Shown: one piece after another, positions 39,827 through 50,508 of the stretch
How the letters are laid out: the number at the start of each line of letters is the position of its first letter
Position numbering within the stretch: the first letter of the stretch is position 1
Origin: Methylocaldum marinum
GTDB lineage: Bacteria > Pseudomonadota > Gammaproteobacteria > Methylococcales > Methylococcaceae
Length of the DNA: 64,000 nt
Direction of reading: 5' to 3'
Assembly: GCF_003584645.1 (NCBI RefSeq)
Contig: NZ_AP017928.1
Coordinates: 1,638,981-1,702,980 of the forward strand
The notes under the pieces: model-generated
Told to the model about the DNA's origin: nothing
Seen by the model: only the letters and a program-made list of their open reading frames with translations
The model's database searches: none
Made by a program: the position numbers and the translations under genes

Positions 39827-40225
39827 TCAGCTTTGCTCCCAGGGAAGTCCGTGAAAACGCCAGCCGCCCAGGCTGCTGCGGTGTTTCCGCTCGTCTAGCG
39901 GCCCCTCGAAGCCCTGTTCGATGTTGGTAAGGTCCGAATAGCCGGCGGCCGCGAGCGCCTTGGCGGCGTCGAGCGAACGCTGACCGCTGCGGCACAGCAA
40001 GAAAATCGGCGTATCGGCCTTCGGAACGGTTTGGCGAACGCGATCCGCGAAATCAGGCTCGACCTTCCAATCGGGCGCTTTTTTCCAAGGGATATTGATC
40101 GCGCCGCATGGATGGCCGACGTACGAGAACTCCAGGGGATCGCGAACATCCAGCAAAACGGCTCCGTCTGTCTCATTAAATGAAGCCCACGCTTCGGGCG
40201 GTGTAAGACTTTTGACTGACGACAT
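39827..40225 (-). CDS. Rhodanese-domain sulfurtransferase
   Basis: 132 residues from ATG 40225 behind AGGAG. Single rhodanese domain with LLDVRDPLEF and the active-site loop LLCRSGQRS, Cys as the sulfur carrier. The C-terminal tail ending LPWEQS is typical of single-domain bacterial rhodaneses. Sulfur acceptor unknown. It follows the methyltransferase gene by 52 bases on the same strand. Confidence 0.88.
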   Translation of the reverse strand: MSSVKSLTPPEAWASFNETDGAVLLDVRDPLEFSYVGHPCGAINIPWKKAPDWKVEPDFADRVRQTVPKADTPIFLLCRSGQRSLDAAKALAAAGYSDLTNIEQGFEGPLDERKHRSSLGGWRFHGLPWEQS

Positions 40226-40277
40226 CTCGTTTCTCCTGCAAAGATAAGTTTCAAATGAAATCCGAGCCAATCGGCAA

Positions 40278-40865
40278 CTAGTCTTTTCGGCCGACGAAAA
40301 ATGCCTGGTTGCGGGTGCCCAGAGTCAAATCTCCGATGAGCCCTTCCTCGCGATAAAAAACCAGTCTGAGACTACCGAACAGCCTCGGCAGTTCGTTCGT
40401 TTCGAGCAGATAGGCAGGATCGGTCGGTCCGATTCCGGCAGCTTTTTCGCGTGTGAAAGTCTGATAAAACAGCAGCCCGCCGGGTTTCAATGCCTTGACG
40501 ATGAAAGATGGCAGGGACCGATCCAAAAAGCGGCTGACGACGATGACATCGAATGATTCTTCCGCCGGCGGATTGCCGACAACATCTAGGGTCTCGGCAT
40601 GGACAGTCAAACCGAGCCGCCCGGCATAGCCGTCAAGACGGCCGATTCCCTCCGGAGAAATATCCCAGGCATGTGTCTCCAAGCCCCTCTGCGCCAGCAG
40701 CAAGGCGCTTCCACCGAGCCCGCAGGCCAGGTCCAGGGCGAGACCGGATTTCGGGAGAAGGTGCGCATTATCCGCCAGAACCGGCGCCGGGTCGGGAATC
40801 GCATCGCCCGCCTCGCGGTAGATCCGATTCCACTTATCCAAAAGCCCACTCTCACCTGCCGTCAT
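40278..40865 (-). CDS. SAM-dependent methyltransferase (TehB-like)
   Basis: 195 residues with the class I methyltransferase fold: motif I ALDLACGLGGSALLLA (about residues 43-58), the acidic end of strand 2 HAWDIS, and FDVIVVSRFLDRS. The C-terminal part (FYQTFTREKA, NELPRLF) fits the TehB/thiopurine-methyltransferase-like group. The substrate cannot be told from sequence. Confidence 0.85.
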   Translation of the reverse strand: MTAGESGLLDKWNRIYREAGDAIPDPAPVLADNAHLLPKSGLALDLACGLGGSALLLAQRGLETHAWDISPEGIGRLDGYAGRLGLTVHAETLDVVGNPPAEESFDVIVVSRFLDRSLPSFIVKALKPGGLLFYQTFTREKAAGIGPTDPAYLLETNELPRLFGSLRLVFYREEGLIGDLTLGTRNQAFFVGRKD

Positions 40866-40886
40866 GCCAGAACCTCCCGGGTCAGA

Positions 40887-42254
40887 CTACGCTTCGTTCG
40901 CCTGAAAGATCTGTTCGACTTTGGGAATAAGCTTCTTGTCGAGCAGAAACATGATGACGTGATCGCCTTCTTCGATCACGGTGTCGTGGTGCACCTGGAT
41001 CACTTCGTCGCCGCGCACCAGAGCCCCCATGACGACACCCGGCGGAATCCTGATCTTATCGATCGGGATACCGACCACCTTCGAACTGCCGCGCCGCCCG
41101 TGCGCCACGGCTTCGATCGCTTCCGAAGCACCGTGCCGAAGGGAGTGAACCTGAACGATATCACCGCGCCGCACATAGCGCAGCAAGGCGCTGATAGTGG
41201 CCTGCTGCGGCGAAAGGACGAGGTCCACCAGCGAGGAGTCCACGAGATCCACGTAGGCGCTCTTGTTGACCAGACTGATAACCCGCCTGGCGCCCAGGCG
41301 CTTGGCCAGCATGGCGGACAAGATATTGGCTTCATCGTCGTTGGTAATGGCACAGAAAATATCGGTATTCTCGATATTCTCGCTCAACAGAAGCTCCTTG
41401 TCCGAGGCATCGCCCGCCAAAACCACGGTATTGCTCAAATCGCCGGCAATTTTCTGGGCACGCTTATGATTCTTTTCGATGAGCTTCACCTGATAGCGCC
41501 CTTCCAGCGCCTGGGCCACGCGCTTGCCGATGTGTCCACCGCCGGCGAACATAAGACGCTTATAAGGGCGTTCGAGCTCCCTGAGTTCGCTCATGACGGC
41601 CTTGATCTCTTCGGACGATGCAGCGAAGAACACCTCGTCGTCAGCCTGAATGACCGTCTTTCCGTTGGGAATGACCGGCTGCCCTTTGCGAAAAATGGCC
41701 GTGATGCGTGCATGGACATTCGGCATGTGCTGGTGAAGCTCCCGGATTTCGCGCCCGACCAGCGGCCCGCCCTGGTGCGCCCGCACCGACACCAAACGGA
41801 CGCGCCCCTCGGCAAAGTCCAGAACCTGCGAAGCTCCGGGGTACTTGAGCAACCGTTCGATGAATTGGGTGATGATCTGTTCCGGGCTGATGACCACGTC
41901 GATCGGAATCGTTTCCGGAGAAAATATCCCCGGAAAGCTGAAATATTCGATCGCACGGACGCGGGCTATCTTGCGCGGGATCTTGAACAGGAAATCCGCC
42001 ATCAGGCAGGCCAGCATATTGGTCTCATCGTCGCTGGTAACGGCGATGAGCATATCGGCCTCGTCCGCGCCGGCTCGTCTCAAGACCGTGGGGTGTGCCG
42101 CATTTCCCTGAACCGTGCCGATATCGAATCGGTCCTGCAGATCCTTCAATAAGGCGGGCTGGGTATCGACCATGACAATATCGTTGGCTTCGCTCGCCAG
42201 GCTGGCGAGCACACTGCTTCCGACCTGTCCGGCGCCTAGAATGATTATTTTCAT
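40887..42254 (-). CDS. trkA: Trk potassium uptake regulator TrkA
   Basis: 455 residues with two tandem Rossmann RCK modules: the first begins IIILGAGQVGSSV and the second FAGGGHIGKRVAQALEG near residue 235, each followed by a TrkA-C domain. It is the NAD-binding cytoplasmic subunit gating TrkH/TrkG potassium channels. It lies directly after ntrX on the minus strand, the usual order in gammaproteobacteria. Confidence 0.95.
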   Translation of the reverse strand: MKIIILGAGQVGSSVLASLASEANDIVMVDTQPALLKDLQDRFDIGTVQGNAAHPTVLRRAGADEADMLIAVTSDDETNMLACLMADFLFKIPRKIARVRAIEYFSFPGIFSPETIPIDVVISPEQIITQFIERLLKYPGASQVLDFAEGRVRLVSVRAHQGGPLVGREIRELHQHMPNVHARITAIFRKGQPVIPNGKTVIQADDEVFFAASSEEIKAVMSELRELERPYKRLMFAGGGHIGKRVAQALEGRYQVKLIEKNHKRAQKIAGDLSNTVVLAGDASDKELLLSENIENTDIFCAITNDDEANILSAMLAKRLGARRVISLVNKSAYVDLVDSSLVDLVLSPQQATISALLRYVRRGDIVQVHSLRHGASEAIEAVAHGRRGSSKVVGIPIDKIRIPPGVVMGALVRGDEVIQVHHDTVIEEGDHVIMFLLDKKLIPKVEQIFQANEA

Positions 42255-42316
42255 TATTAACGAGCGGAACTCGGAAAGAAGAACACGGCGACGCGCCGGA
42301 CTTGAAACCGGGGAAG

Positions 42317-43681
42317 CTATCGCCTTTCCCTGAACTTGATGCCCAGAGAATTGAGTTTTCGGTAGAGATGTGTACGCTCGAGACCGATGGCATGTGAAAG
42401 GCGGGCCACACTGCCGCCGTACTTTTCGAGGTGATACTCGAGATAAGCCTTCTCGAACCGTTCACGCGCCTCTTTGAGCGGCAGGTCGTAAAAATCGGGC
42501 TGGCCCACGCCTATGCCGGCTTCTTCCACGGACTCGCCGAGCGCAGCCTTTACTTCATCCAGTTCGACCTCTTCTCCGCTGCCCAGTATCAAAAGACGCT
42601 GCACCAGATTCTTGAGCTCGCGGATATTGCCATGCCAAGGATAATGCCGCAAAAAGTTCTGAACCGGCACCGGAAACTTGCGGAACGCCAATTTCTCCCG
42701 GCTCACGAAATAATCCACATAAAACCGCAACAATTCCGGCACGTCTTCGCTGTGTTCGCGCAAAGGCGGTACCTTGAGCGTAACGACATTCAGCAGGTAA
42801 TAGAGCTCGCGCCTGAATCGCCCGGCCCGAACCTCTTCTTCCAGAGATTTTCGAGTCGATGCGGCGATGCGCACATCCACGCTGATCAATTCGCTGCCGC
42901 CCACCCGCGAGAACGAACTCGACTCCAGGGCACTGAGAAGGCGCAATTGCGTTTCCTCCTCCATGTCGGCCACTTCGTCCAGGAACAAGGTTCCACCGTG
43001 CGCCTGCTCCAACAGCCCGTAGTGGGTCCTACCGTCTTCCACCCGGCCGAAAAACTCCACCGCCGAGAACTGCGGTGCGATCGTGCCCACCCCTACGTCC
43101 ACGAAAGGACCGTCTCGCCGCGCGCTGTTGGCATGTAGATATCGCGCCAGGATCTCTTTCCCGGAACCGGGTTCGCCCACGAACAATACCCTGGCGTCGT
43201 GCTGCGCAAGCCGCTTGATCTGATCCCGCAGACGCTCCATGGCGGCGCTCTTGCCGACCGGCTCGATCGGGATATCCACCCGCCGCCTCAACCCGATGTT
43301 TTCCCGCTTGAGCCTGGCGTTCTCCAGGGCGCGGTCGACCGTCACCAGCAACTTGGCCAGAGACAGCGGTTTCTCAAGAAAATCGTAAGCGCCCAGACGG
43401 GTGGCTTCGACCGCGGTTTCGACCGTTGCGTGGCCGGACATCATAATGACCGGGGAAAGCAGATCTTCCCGGAGCCACTCTTTCAGCAAAGTGATGCCAT
43501 CCTCGTCCGGCATCCAGATGTCCAGCAGGATCAGGTCCGGCATACGCTCCGCCCTGAGCTTGCGTGCCGCGCTCGCGTTTTCGGCCGCGGCAACCTGATA
43601 GCCTTCGTCTTCCAGAATCTCCTGAAGCAATTGGCGGATGTCCGGCTCGTCGTCCACCACCAGAATATTCGCTTTGACCAC
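42317..43681 (-). CDS. ntrX: Response regulator NtrX (GAFTGA motif absent)
   Basis: 454 residues, GTG start. Receiver domain ([11 protein letters not shown], phosphorylation Asp in [13 protein letters not shown]), AAA+ domain (Walker [10 protein letters not shown], Walker [13 protein letters not shown]) and a Fis-type helix-turn-helix at the end ([20 protein letters not shown]). The GAFTGA loop that contacts sigma-54 should follow EFFG but is replaced by [10 protein letters not shown]. The protein may therefore act without sigma-54 activation, as suggested for some NtrX proteins. Partner kinase NtrY is immediately upstream. Confidence 0.92.
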   Translation of the reverse strand: MVKANILVVDDEPDIRQLLQEILEDEGYQVAAAENASAARKLRAERMPDLILLDIWMPDEDGITLLKEWLREDLLSPVIMMSGHATVETAVEATRLGAYDFLEKPLSLAKLLVTVDRALENARLKRENIGLRRRVDIPIEPVGKSAAMERLRDQIKRLAQHDARVLFVGEPGSGKEILARYLHANSARRDGPFVDVGVGTIAPQFSAVEFFGRVEDGRTHYGLLEQAHGGTLFLDEVADMEEETQLRLLSALESSSFSRVGGSELISVDVRIAASTRKSLEEEVRAGRFRRELYYLLNVVTLKVPPLREHSEDVPELLRFYVDYFVSREKLAFRKFPVPVQNFLRHYPWHGNIRELKNLVQRLLILGSGEEVELDEVKAALGESVEEAGIGVGQPDFYDLPLKEARERFEKAYLEYHLEKYGGSVARLSHAIGLERTHLYRKLNSLGIKFRERR

Positions 43682-43684
43682 CGT

Positions 43685-45874
43685 TTATACCTCCTCCATC
43701 GCTATCCCGCGCACCGCAGCCGCCTCGGATGCGATGGGGATTCGAATGATAAAGCGCGCTCCTTCACCGCGCCCGGAAACCAGCCGGATGCTCCCGCCAT
43801 GCTCCTCGACAATCTTTTTGACTATGGCCAATCCCAAACCGGTCCCCTTGGATTTAGTCGTGACATAAGGTTCGAAAATTCGGTCCGCCTGCTCGGGCGG
43901 AATGCCGGGCCCGGAGTCGCACAGTTCGATTTCGACGTAATGGTGACGATGTTCTCCGACCAGGCGTGTCCTTATGCCCATTCTACCGGACACTCCGGGT
44001 GCCATCGCTTCCTGAGCGTTCTTGATCATGTTGTGGAGAACCTGCCGAATTCTCACGGGGTCGGCATAAATCGGGGGCAAAGCGGGCTCCAGATCGAGTT
44101 TGAACTCCAGCCCGGATTGCGGCGGATAAAGCGCAACCACCTCCTCGATCAAGCCGTCGATATCGATCCGCTGCAACTGAATAAGGGACGGCTTGGCGTA
44201 TTCCGAAAAGGCATTGACCATGGTCTTCATGGCCTCGACCTGCTGCACGATGGTGCGGGTGGCTCGATCCAGCACCTCCGCCTCGGCCGTTTCCAGGCTC
44301 TTGGACAGCTTGTGCTTGAGCCGCTCGGCCGAGAGCTGGATCGGTGTGAGCGGATTCTTGATCTCATGCGCGAGACGCTGCGCCACCTCGCTCCACGCCG
44401 CCTGCCGCTGGGCCTGGATCAGCGCGGTCACGTCATCGAACACCACGACGGCGCCTTGCGATTCACCGTCCGAGCGGAACAACGGCGTTCCACGGCACAG
44501 CAGTTCCTGGCGCCCGTTTGGCCCGAGAAAAGGAATTTCCTCGCGCCAAACGCTGTCCTCCGTTTCCAGTCGGTTTTCGACAATCTGCATCAAATCCGCC
44601 AAATGAGGCTGTGCCGCCGTCAGCTCGCCGATGGTAGCGCCGACATTCTTGTCGAATTCGGCGTGGAGAATGGCGTTCGCCGCCTGGTTGGCGGTCAACA
44701 GCCGCATCGATTCGTCGAAACTCAAGACGCCTGAAGAAAGGTTCGCCAATACGGTTTCCAAATAAGCATGCTGGCGCTCGACCTCCTGCCGTGAATGCTG
44801 GGCCTCGTCCCTTGCCTGGGCGATCTTCTGCGTCATGGTGTTGAACGATTCGACCAGAAAGCCCAGTTCGTCCTTGCGTTTCACCGGCAAGCGCTTCTCG
44901 TAATTGCCTTGGGCCACGGCTCGAGTACCGTGGGCCAGATAGCGCACCGGCGCGACAATGCGGCGAATGCTCAGAAATGCCGACCACATGGCGGCCAACA
45001 GGCACAACAGGAGCACCAGGGACAGGGTCAGAGAGAACGTCAGCTTCAAGGATCCGCGCAGGAAGGTCAGCTCCTTGTAGTGGACATAAGCCTCCTCGAC
45101 CGTTTTCGCGAGATCGGCCACGCGCAACGGAACCGGATAAATACCTTGCAGGTATTGGGCGTCATCCCCCGCGACGGATACCACCGCTCTGATTTGCAAG
45201 CCGCTTCCGACGTCGGGCTCGACGCCTACGTACGATTTACCCTGCTTTACCCGCAACAAAATGCCCGTTTCCGGAAAATCCGGAATGATTCGCCCGGTCT
45301 GGCTACCGATAAAGGCGATAATGCGCCCCTGCTTGGAAAAAACAGTCAATTCGCCATCTTCGGCATGGCTGCGCAGTTCCGCCAAACGAATCGGCACCAA
45401 ACCTTCCGGCGAACCTTCCAAGCCTACGGCCATTTGCTCGGTCTGCTTCAGGACTGCGCGCATGCGCTCGTCCAAGGCGGCCTGTCCCAGTTGCAGCGCA
45501 TCTTCCATGGCTTGGTCGATGCGCACATCGAACCAGCTGTCGATACTCTGCTGGAGGAATTGCATGGAGTAATAAAATACGATCGTGGCCGGAGTCAGGC
45601 TCAGCAGGGTAAACAAAAACACCATGCGCAAGGTGAGGTTCGACCCGGCCGCCTTTCGCTTCCATTGTTTCAGCAGCCAATAAACGTTGGCACCCACCAG
45701 CCCCAGGAGCAGCACCGTTCCCAGGGCGTTGATCAACACCAGCCAGGAATACATCTTTCCAAGCTGCGATGCGTCCTGGGTCGCTGTGCTCATCAAATGA
45801 AGCGACACCAGGAGTGCCGAAAACAGCACCAGAATTGTCAGACTGAGAGGCGGCTTTAATCTGCGACGCGCCAT
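43685..45874 (-). CDS. ntrY: Sensor histidine kinase NtrY
   Basis: 729 residues: three N-terminal membrane segments with a periplasmic region between the later ones, a HAMP domain ([26 protein letters not shown]), a PAS domain ([24 protein letters not shown]), then HisKA with [22 protein letters not shown] carrying the phospho-accepting His, and an HATPase domain with [10 protein letters not shown] and [18 protein letters not shown]. It pairs with NtrX, whose start follows after 3 bases. It overlaps the DUF4390 gene by 19 bases. Confidence 0.95.
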   Translation of the reverse strand: MARRRLKPPLSLTILVLFSALLVSLHLMSTATQDASQLGKMYSWLVLINALGTVLLLGLVGANVYWLLKQWKRKAAGSNLTLRMVFLFTLLSLTPATIVFYYSMQFLQQSIDSWFDVRIDQAMEDALQLGQAALDERMRAVLKQTEQMAVGLEGSPEGLVPIRLAELRSHAEDGELTVFSKQGRIIAFIGSQTGRIIPDFPETGILLRVKQGKSYVGVEPDVGSGLQIRAVVSVAGDDAQYLQGIYPVPLRVADLAKTVEEAYVHYKELTFLRGSLKLTFSLTLSLVLLLCLLAAMWSAFLSIRRIVAPVRYLAHGTRAVAQGNYEKRLPVKRKDELGFLVESFNTMTQKIAQARDEAQHSRQEVERQHAYLETVLANLSSGVLSFDESMRLLTANQAANAILHAEFDKNVGATIGELTAAQPHLADLMQIVENRLETEDSVWREEIPFLGPNGRQELLCRGTPLFRSDGESQGAVVVFDDVTALIQAQRQAAWSEVAQRLAHEIKNPLTPIQLSAERLKHKLSKSLETAEAEVLDRATRTIVQQVEAMKTMVNAFSEYAKPSLIQLQRIDIDGLIEEVVALYPPQSGLEFKLDLEPALPPIYADPVRIRQVLHNMIKNAQEAMAPGVSGRMGIRTRLVGEHRHHYVEIELCDSGPGIPPEQADRIFEPYVTTKSKGTGLGLAIVKKIVEEHGGSIRLVSGRGEGARFIIRIPIASEAAAVRGIAMEEV

Positions 45875-46413
45875 CGGTACCAGGAACTCCCGAGATACCA
45901 GCTTGGAGAAACGTAAGCTATCGGACGTAATGGGAGAGGCAGAGATTCTATGTCCAAGTCCACGGAAAGGCTCGCCATGTAGCTGTTGCCATCTACGATG
46001 CGGTCGGCCGGCAGCGCGAACCAGCCCCGGATGGCGCCCATGTTTTCCAGCAGGCCCGTCATACTGGCAAAGCTCTCGGTATTTCCGCCCTCATGGACAA
46101 TCTGAAAAGATTTGCCCAGGGGATGATACAGAACTCGAAACCTACGAACCTCGCTCAGAATCGTTTCATTCATCCAGTAATGGCGCTGACGCTTGACCTT
46201 GAGCCGGACGACCAGGGTCAAAGGGACGCCGTGTTTGAGGGCATCGAGGGCGGAATCGCTGAAACGGTAGTCGATATCGGCGTTCAGAACATAGGCCGCG
46301 CCGGACGGTACGAGCTCGGCGCGTAGGACCCGAAATCCATAATCCGCACAAACGGCATCGAAGGCCAGCAAGAGACCGAAAAGGAAACTCCATTGACTCA
46401 GACGTTGAGGCAC
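45856..46413 (-). CDS. DUF4390 envelope protein
   Basis: 185 residues from a GTG start. A signal-like N-terminus (FLFGLLLAFDAVCA) precedes a domain with YRFSDSALDALKHGVPLTL and a tryptophan-rich end, matching the DUF4390 family usually found between rsmB and ntrY. Its start overlaps the rsmB stop by one base. Function unknown, probably periplasmic. Confidence 0.88.
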   Translation of the reverse strand: MPQRLSQWSFLFGLLLAFDAVCADYGFRVLRAELVPSGAAYVLNADIDYRFSDSALDALKHGVPLTLVVRLKVKRQRHYWMNETILSEVRRFRVLYHPLGKSFQIVHEGGNTESFASMTGLLENMGAIRGWFALPADRIVDGNSYMASLSVDLDIESLPLPLRPIAYVSPSWYLGSSWYRWRVAD

Positions 46414-47708
46414 TAGCAGGACTTTGCCAAGCGGGCGTAATAAAAACCGTCCATCCCGTGATCTCCGGTCAATATCTGCCGGCCATGGCCTACGGCCCGT
46501 CCCCAGTTCGCCTCGATGGGCAGTTCCCGCGCGTCCGCATGTTTTTCGAGAAATTCGGCAATTCTCACGTCGTTTTCATGCCGTAAAATGGAACAGGTAG
46601 CGTAAAGCAACAATCCGCCCGGCGCCAGCATCGGCCAGGAGGCATTGAGGATACGGCGCTGCAAGTCATGCAAGGCACCGATATCGGCGGGTTTACGTAA
46701 TACCTTGATGTCCGGATGACGACGTATGACCCCGGTAGCGGAGCACGGCGCATCGACCAGAATCCGGTCGAAATACTGCCCATCCCACCACCCTTCAGGT
46801 TGTGCGGCGTCAGCGATCAGCACTTTGGCATTAAGTCCCGAGCGGACCAGATTGTCATGGATCTTGGTAACCCGCTCGGGTGCACTGTCAACAGCCACCG
46901 TTTCCTTCAGATCGGGGCCGGTCTCAAGAATATGCGTCAGCTTGCCGCCCGGCGCCGCACATACATCCAGCACCCGCAAACCCGCGCTTAGGTCCAATAA
47001 GGGCGCGGCCAACTGAGCGGCGCCGTCCTGCACGGATACCCAGCCCTTCGAGAACCCCGGCAAGCGCTCTACCGCCACGGCAGCATCCAGAACCACGGCA
47101 CAGTCGCCGATGGGGGAAGCATAGGCCGAAATGCCGGCTTGCGCCAATCGCTCCAGGTACGCTTCGCGCGAATTCGCCAGGCGGTTTACCCGCAATACCA
47201 TGGGCGGTGGCAGGTTGTTTTGCCGTAGAACTTCGGTATATCGATCCGGCCAGTCTCGCCGCATCGCCGAAACCAGCCACTCCGGGTGGGCTGCGGCTAC
47301 GGCGGCTTCCCCTTCCAATTGGCTTTCCAGCCTCGCTTGCTCCCGAAGGTAGCTGCGCAAAATCCCGTTGAGTAACGGTTTCGCCCAGGTCTTCCGGCCT
47401 ACCGCCGATACCGTCTCGGCGACTGCCGCATGTGGTTTGACCCGTGTGTACCTGAGTTGATACAAGCCGAGTAAGGTCAGCATCCGGAGATCCAGATCCT
47501 TGATCGGTTTACGGGTCAGCAATCCGAGCAGATAGTCCAGGCGCCAGTACATGCGCATGACGCCGTAACACAGCGCCTGCACGAAAGCGCGGTCGTTTTC
47601 TCGTGGAATCTTGGGCAGCACGGATTCGAGCGCGTGCGTGAGAGTCTTCTGTTCTCCCACCACTTGAACGAGCACATCGGCCGCGAGTGCACGTGAATTC
47701 GCTCCCAT
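46413..47708 (-). CDS. rsmB: 16S rRNA (cytosine-967 C5)-methyltransferase RsmB
   Basis: 431 residues from ATG 47708, which shares a base with the fmt stop (TGATG); the open frame upstream is inside fmt in another frame. An N-terminal NusB-like domain (VLVQVVGEQKTLTHAL through RYTRVKPHAAVAETV) leads to a methyltransferase with DVCAAPGGKLTHIL, the catalytic VDAPCSATG and YATCSIL cysteines. It modifies C967 of 16S rRNA. Confidence 0.95.
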   Translation of the reverse strand: MGANSRALAADVLVQVVGEQKTLTHALESVLPKIPRENDRAFVQALCYGVMRMYWRLDYLLGLLTRKPIKDLDLRMLTLLGLYQLRYTRVKPHAAVAETVSAVGRKTWAKPLLNGILRSYLREQARLESQLEGEAAVAAAHPEWLVSAMRRDWPDRYTEVLRQNNLPPPMVLRVNRLANSREAYLERLAQAGISAYASPIGDCAVVLDAAVAVERLPGFSKGWVSVQDGAAQLAAPLLDLSAGLRVLDVCAAPGGKLTHILETGPDLKETVAVDSAPERVTKIHDNLVRSGLNAKVLIADAAQPEGWWDGQYFDRILVDAPCSATGVIRRHPDIKVLRKPADIGALHDLQRRILNASWPMLAPGGLLLYATCSILRHENDVRIAEFLEKHADARELPIEANWGRAVGHGRQILTGDHGMDGFYYARLAKSC

Positions 47709-48631
47709 CAGCCGAAGCGTTCCGACTTGACCGGATGCGCGTTCAAAAAGGCTTGTGCCGACATCCGGCGGCCTCCCGGAAGCTGAACCTCGATCACCCG
47801 CAGCACCCCGCTGCCGGTGGCGACGTCCAGCGTTTTCTCGCGTTCCAGGATCGTTCCAGGCTCGGCTCCAGCCGATTCGTCCAGGCTCTGAGCCAGCCAG
47901 ATTCGCATGATCTCCCCCCGGTAAAGCGTTGCGGCTACCGGCCAAGGATTGAACGCCCTGATCCGGCGCTCCAAGTCTATGGCCGACATCGACCAGTCCA
48001 AGCGCGCCTCGTGTTTTTCGAGCTTTGCCGCGTAGGTCGCTTGCGATTCGTCCTGAACCTCGGGTCGTATCAAGCCGGCTTCGATGTCGGGCAATACTTC
48101 CGAGAGAGCTTCCGCTCCCAGCCGCGCCAGGCGGTCATGTAATTCTCCCGCCGTTTCCAGGGGCGCGATTCGACAGCTCTTCTTATGCAGCATCGGCCCC
48201 GCATCCAGACGCGGCTCCACCGTCATGATGGTGATGCCGGTCACCTCGTCGCCGGCCAGAATGGCTCGTTGAATGGGTGCCGCACCCCGCCAGCGCGGCA
48301 ACAGCGACGCGTGCACATTGACACAACCAAGCCGGGGGATCTCCAGAACAAATTTGGGCAAGATAAGTCCGTAAGCCACAACGATCATCAAATCGGCTTC
48401 GAGAGACCGGAGCCGCTCCTGTTCCACCAATTCCTTGAGACTCGTCGGCTGAAACACGGGAACACCATGGGACTGGGCGAGCAGCTTCACCGGGCTCGGC
48501 GTGAGCTTGCGTCCCCGGCCCGCCGGGCGGTCGGGCTGGGTATAGACCGCACAGACTTCATGCGCCCCCCCCAACAACATCTCGAGAGTAGGGGCGGCAA
48601 ACTCGGGGGTGCCTGCGAAAACGATCTTCAT
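47708..48631 (-). CDS. fmt: Methionyl-tRNA formyltransferase
   Basis: 307 residues. Formyl-transfer domain with IVFAGTPEFAAPTLE at the start, the catalytic SLLPRWRGAAPIQRAI, and the Asp of TIMTVEPRLDAGPML; the OB-like C-terminal domain follows. It formylates initiator Met-tRNA, upstream of def in function and position. Confidence 0.96.
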   Translation of the reverse strand: MKIVFAGTPEFAAPTLEMLLGGAHEVCAVYTQPDRPAGRGRKLTPSPVKLLAQSHGVPVFQPTSLKELVEQERLRSLEADLMIVVAYGLILPKFVLEIPRLGCVNVHASLLPRWRGAAPIQRAILAGDEVTGITIMTVEPRLDAGPMLHKKSCRIAPLETAGELHDRLARLGAEALSEVLPDIEAGLIRPEVQDESQATYAAKLEKHEARLDWSMSAIDLERRIRAFNPWPVAATLYRGEIMRIWLAQSLDESAGAEPGTILEREKTLDVATGSGVLRVIEVQLPGGRRMSAQAFLNAHPVKSERFG

Positions 48632-48752
48632 AACTCAAAACGGTGAATTGCCACGGCGAACCGACACGACGAGGCCGCGCCACGCGAACCGAAAAAGGAA
48701 TTTCATACGCCCGAACCGAATCCGTTTTCCGGACGTCTCGAAAGGCTTGAAA

Positions 48753-49289
48753 TCAGACGGCCGCCCTAGATTTTTGCGGCTGCTGTGAACTCCGTTGCCG
48801 CTGATCCTTTTTCAGTTTCTTACGGATAAGCTGGCGCTTCAACGGGGAGAGATAATCGACGAACAACTTTCCATCCAGATGATCCATCTCGTGCTGGATA
48901 CAAACCGCGAGAAGACCATCGGCTTCAAGTTCGAAAGAATCGCCGTTGCGGTCCAATGCACGAATCTTGACCGTTTCGGCGCGGGTTACTTTTTCGAAAA
49001 TCCCCGGAACCGACAAACAACCCTCGTCCATTTCCTCACTGCCGTTTTTTTCCACGATTTCGGGATTGATCAGGCAAACCGGGGTGTTCTTTTCCTCGGA
49101 TACATCGATGACCACGATGCGCTTTTGGATATTGACTTGGGTGGCGGCGAGACCGACACCGGGTGCGGCATACATCGTTTCGAACATATCGTCCACGAGG
49201 CGTTTGATCGACTCGTCGACCACGGGCACGGAAGCCGCCTTCTTGCGGAGCCGGTCATCGGGAAATTCGAGAATGGTGAGGATAGCCAT
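48753..49289 (-). CDS. def: Peptide deformylase
   Basis: 178 residues. All three motifs are present: [16 protein letters not shown] with the metal Cys, and [11 protein letters not shown] with the two metal His and catalytic Glu. It removes the N-formyl group from new proteins. It is divergent from the LysM gene; the 193-base gap must hold both promoters. Confidence 0.96.
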   Translation of the reverse strand: MAILTILEFPDDRLRKKAASVPVVDESIKRLVDDMFETMYAAPGVGLAATQVNIQKRIVVIDVSEEKNTPVCLINPEIVEKNGSEEMDEGCLSVPGIFEKVTRAETVKIRALDRNGDSFELEADGLLAVCIQHEMDHLDGKLFVDYLSPLKRQLIRKKLKKDQRQRSSQQPQKSRAAV

Positions 49290-49482
49290 AACTGTAGTCG
49301 TGGACGTTGGATACCTAAGTCGATGGAATTCTAACGAAATTCAACTAGACTTTGAACGCCGTTCCTTAAGACTCGATTCCTTTTTGAAAGTTGCACATGT
49401 CCTATCGCGAACTAACTTTCCAGCAGGCCAAGCACTTCCCCCATCCGAATCGCAGCCCCATGTGAGATGAGCAGGAGACAAG

Positions 49483-50508
49483 ATGACGCTTCGCAACCTT
49501 CTCGGCATTGTTTTATCGTTTGTCGCCGGCTCGGTGTCGGCCGATCACATTCAGCTGAATCCGGCGCATCCGGACCGGTACACCGTGGTCCAGGGGGATA
49601 CGCTTTGGGACATCTCGGGACGATTCCTGAGTAAGCCCTGGCAATGGCCGGAAATTTGGCAAAACAACCCTCAAATCAAGAATCCTCATTTGATCTATCC
49701 CGGCGATGTCATCGCCCTGAGCTATGTCAACGGCGAGCCGCGCCTAGGAATCGAAACGCCTTCCGACGTTCGCCTCAGTCCGGAAGTCAGAGTGAGTCCG
49801 ATGGCTCGAGCCGTACCTGTCATTCCGATGGATGCGATCCGCCAGTTCCTGAGCAGACCCCGAGTCGTCACCAAAGGCGAATTGGAGGAAGCACCCTATA
49901 TCGTCGATTTTGCCGACGAGCATATCGTCGGCGGCATCGGCGACAGGGTTTACGTGCGTGCGGTCGAAGACGGCGCCAACCAAGCGTTTACCGTGCTGAG
50001 ACCTGGCCCTGCATACAAGGACCCCGTCACCGGCGACATCCTCGGCTATGAAGCGATTTATGTCGGCGACGCTCAACTGGAACGTACCGGCGATCCGGCA
50101 ACCTTGATGTTGACTCGCGCCCAGCGCGAAGCCATCATCGGCGACCGGATGATGCCCGTGGAGCAAGAGAAGATCGAGCTTTATTTCCAGCCGCGCGCGC
50201 CTGAAAAAAATATCGAAGCGCATATCATCGGTGTTTTTGACGGCGTATCGCAAATCGGCCAATACCAGGTGGTGGCGATCAACAAGGGAACCGCAGACGG
50301 CATTGAAACCGGGCATGTTCTCGACATCTATCAGAGCGGACGGATGATACGGGATATCGTGAGTCGAAGGTTCGGCGAGACGGTTACCGCGCCCAACGAA
50401 CACGCCGGTCTATTGATGGTCTTCCGCCCGTTCGAACGCGTCAGCTATGCCCTGGTCATGAACGCGACGCGGGCCGTTCACGTATCAGATCTTGCCGCAA
50501 CCCCTTGA
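49483..50508 (+). CDS. Exported LysM-domain protein
   Basis: 341 residues: signal peptide (LLGIVLSFVAGSVSA-DH), then one LysM domain (YTVVQGDTLWDISGRFLSKPWQWPEIWQNNPQI) that binds peptidoglycan, then a 250-residue C-terminal domain common to LysM proteins located before dprA. Ribosome site AGGAG at 49473-49477. Its stop overlaps the dprA start. Confidence 0.93.
   Translation: MTLRNLLGIVLSFVAGSVSADHIQLNPAHPDRYTVVQGDTLWDISGRFLSKPWQWPEIWQNNPQIKNPHLIYPGDVIALSYVNGEPRLGIETPSDVRLSPEVRVSPMARAVPVIPMDAIRQFLSRPRVVTKGELEEAPYIVDFADEHIVGGIGDRVYVRAVEDGANQAFTVLRPGPAYKDPVTGDILGYEAIYVGDAQLERTGDPATLMLTRAQREAIIGDRMMPVEQEKIELYFQPRAPEKNIEAHIIGVFDGVSQIGQYQVVAINKGTADGIETGHVLDIYQSGRMIRDIVSRRFGETVTAPNEHAGLLMVFRPFERVSYALVMNATRAVHVSDLAATP

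Noticed and set aside
40599..42152. 517-codon plus-strand frame opposite the methyltransferase and trkA
   Set aside because: Antisense shadow spanning two conserved genes; His/Gln/Arg-rich.
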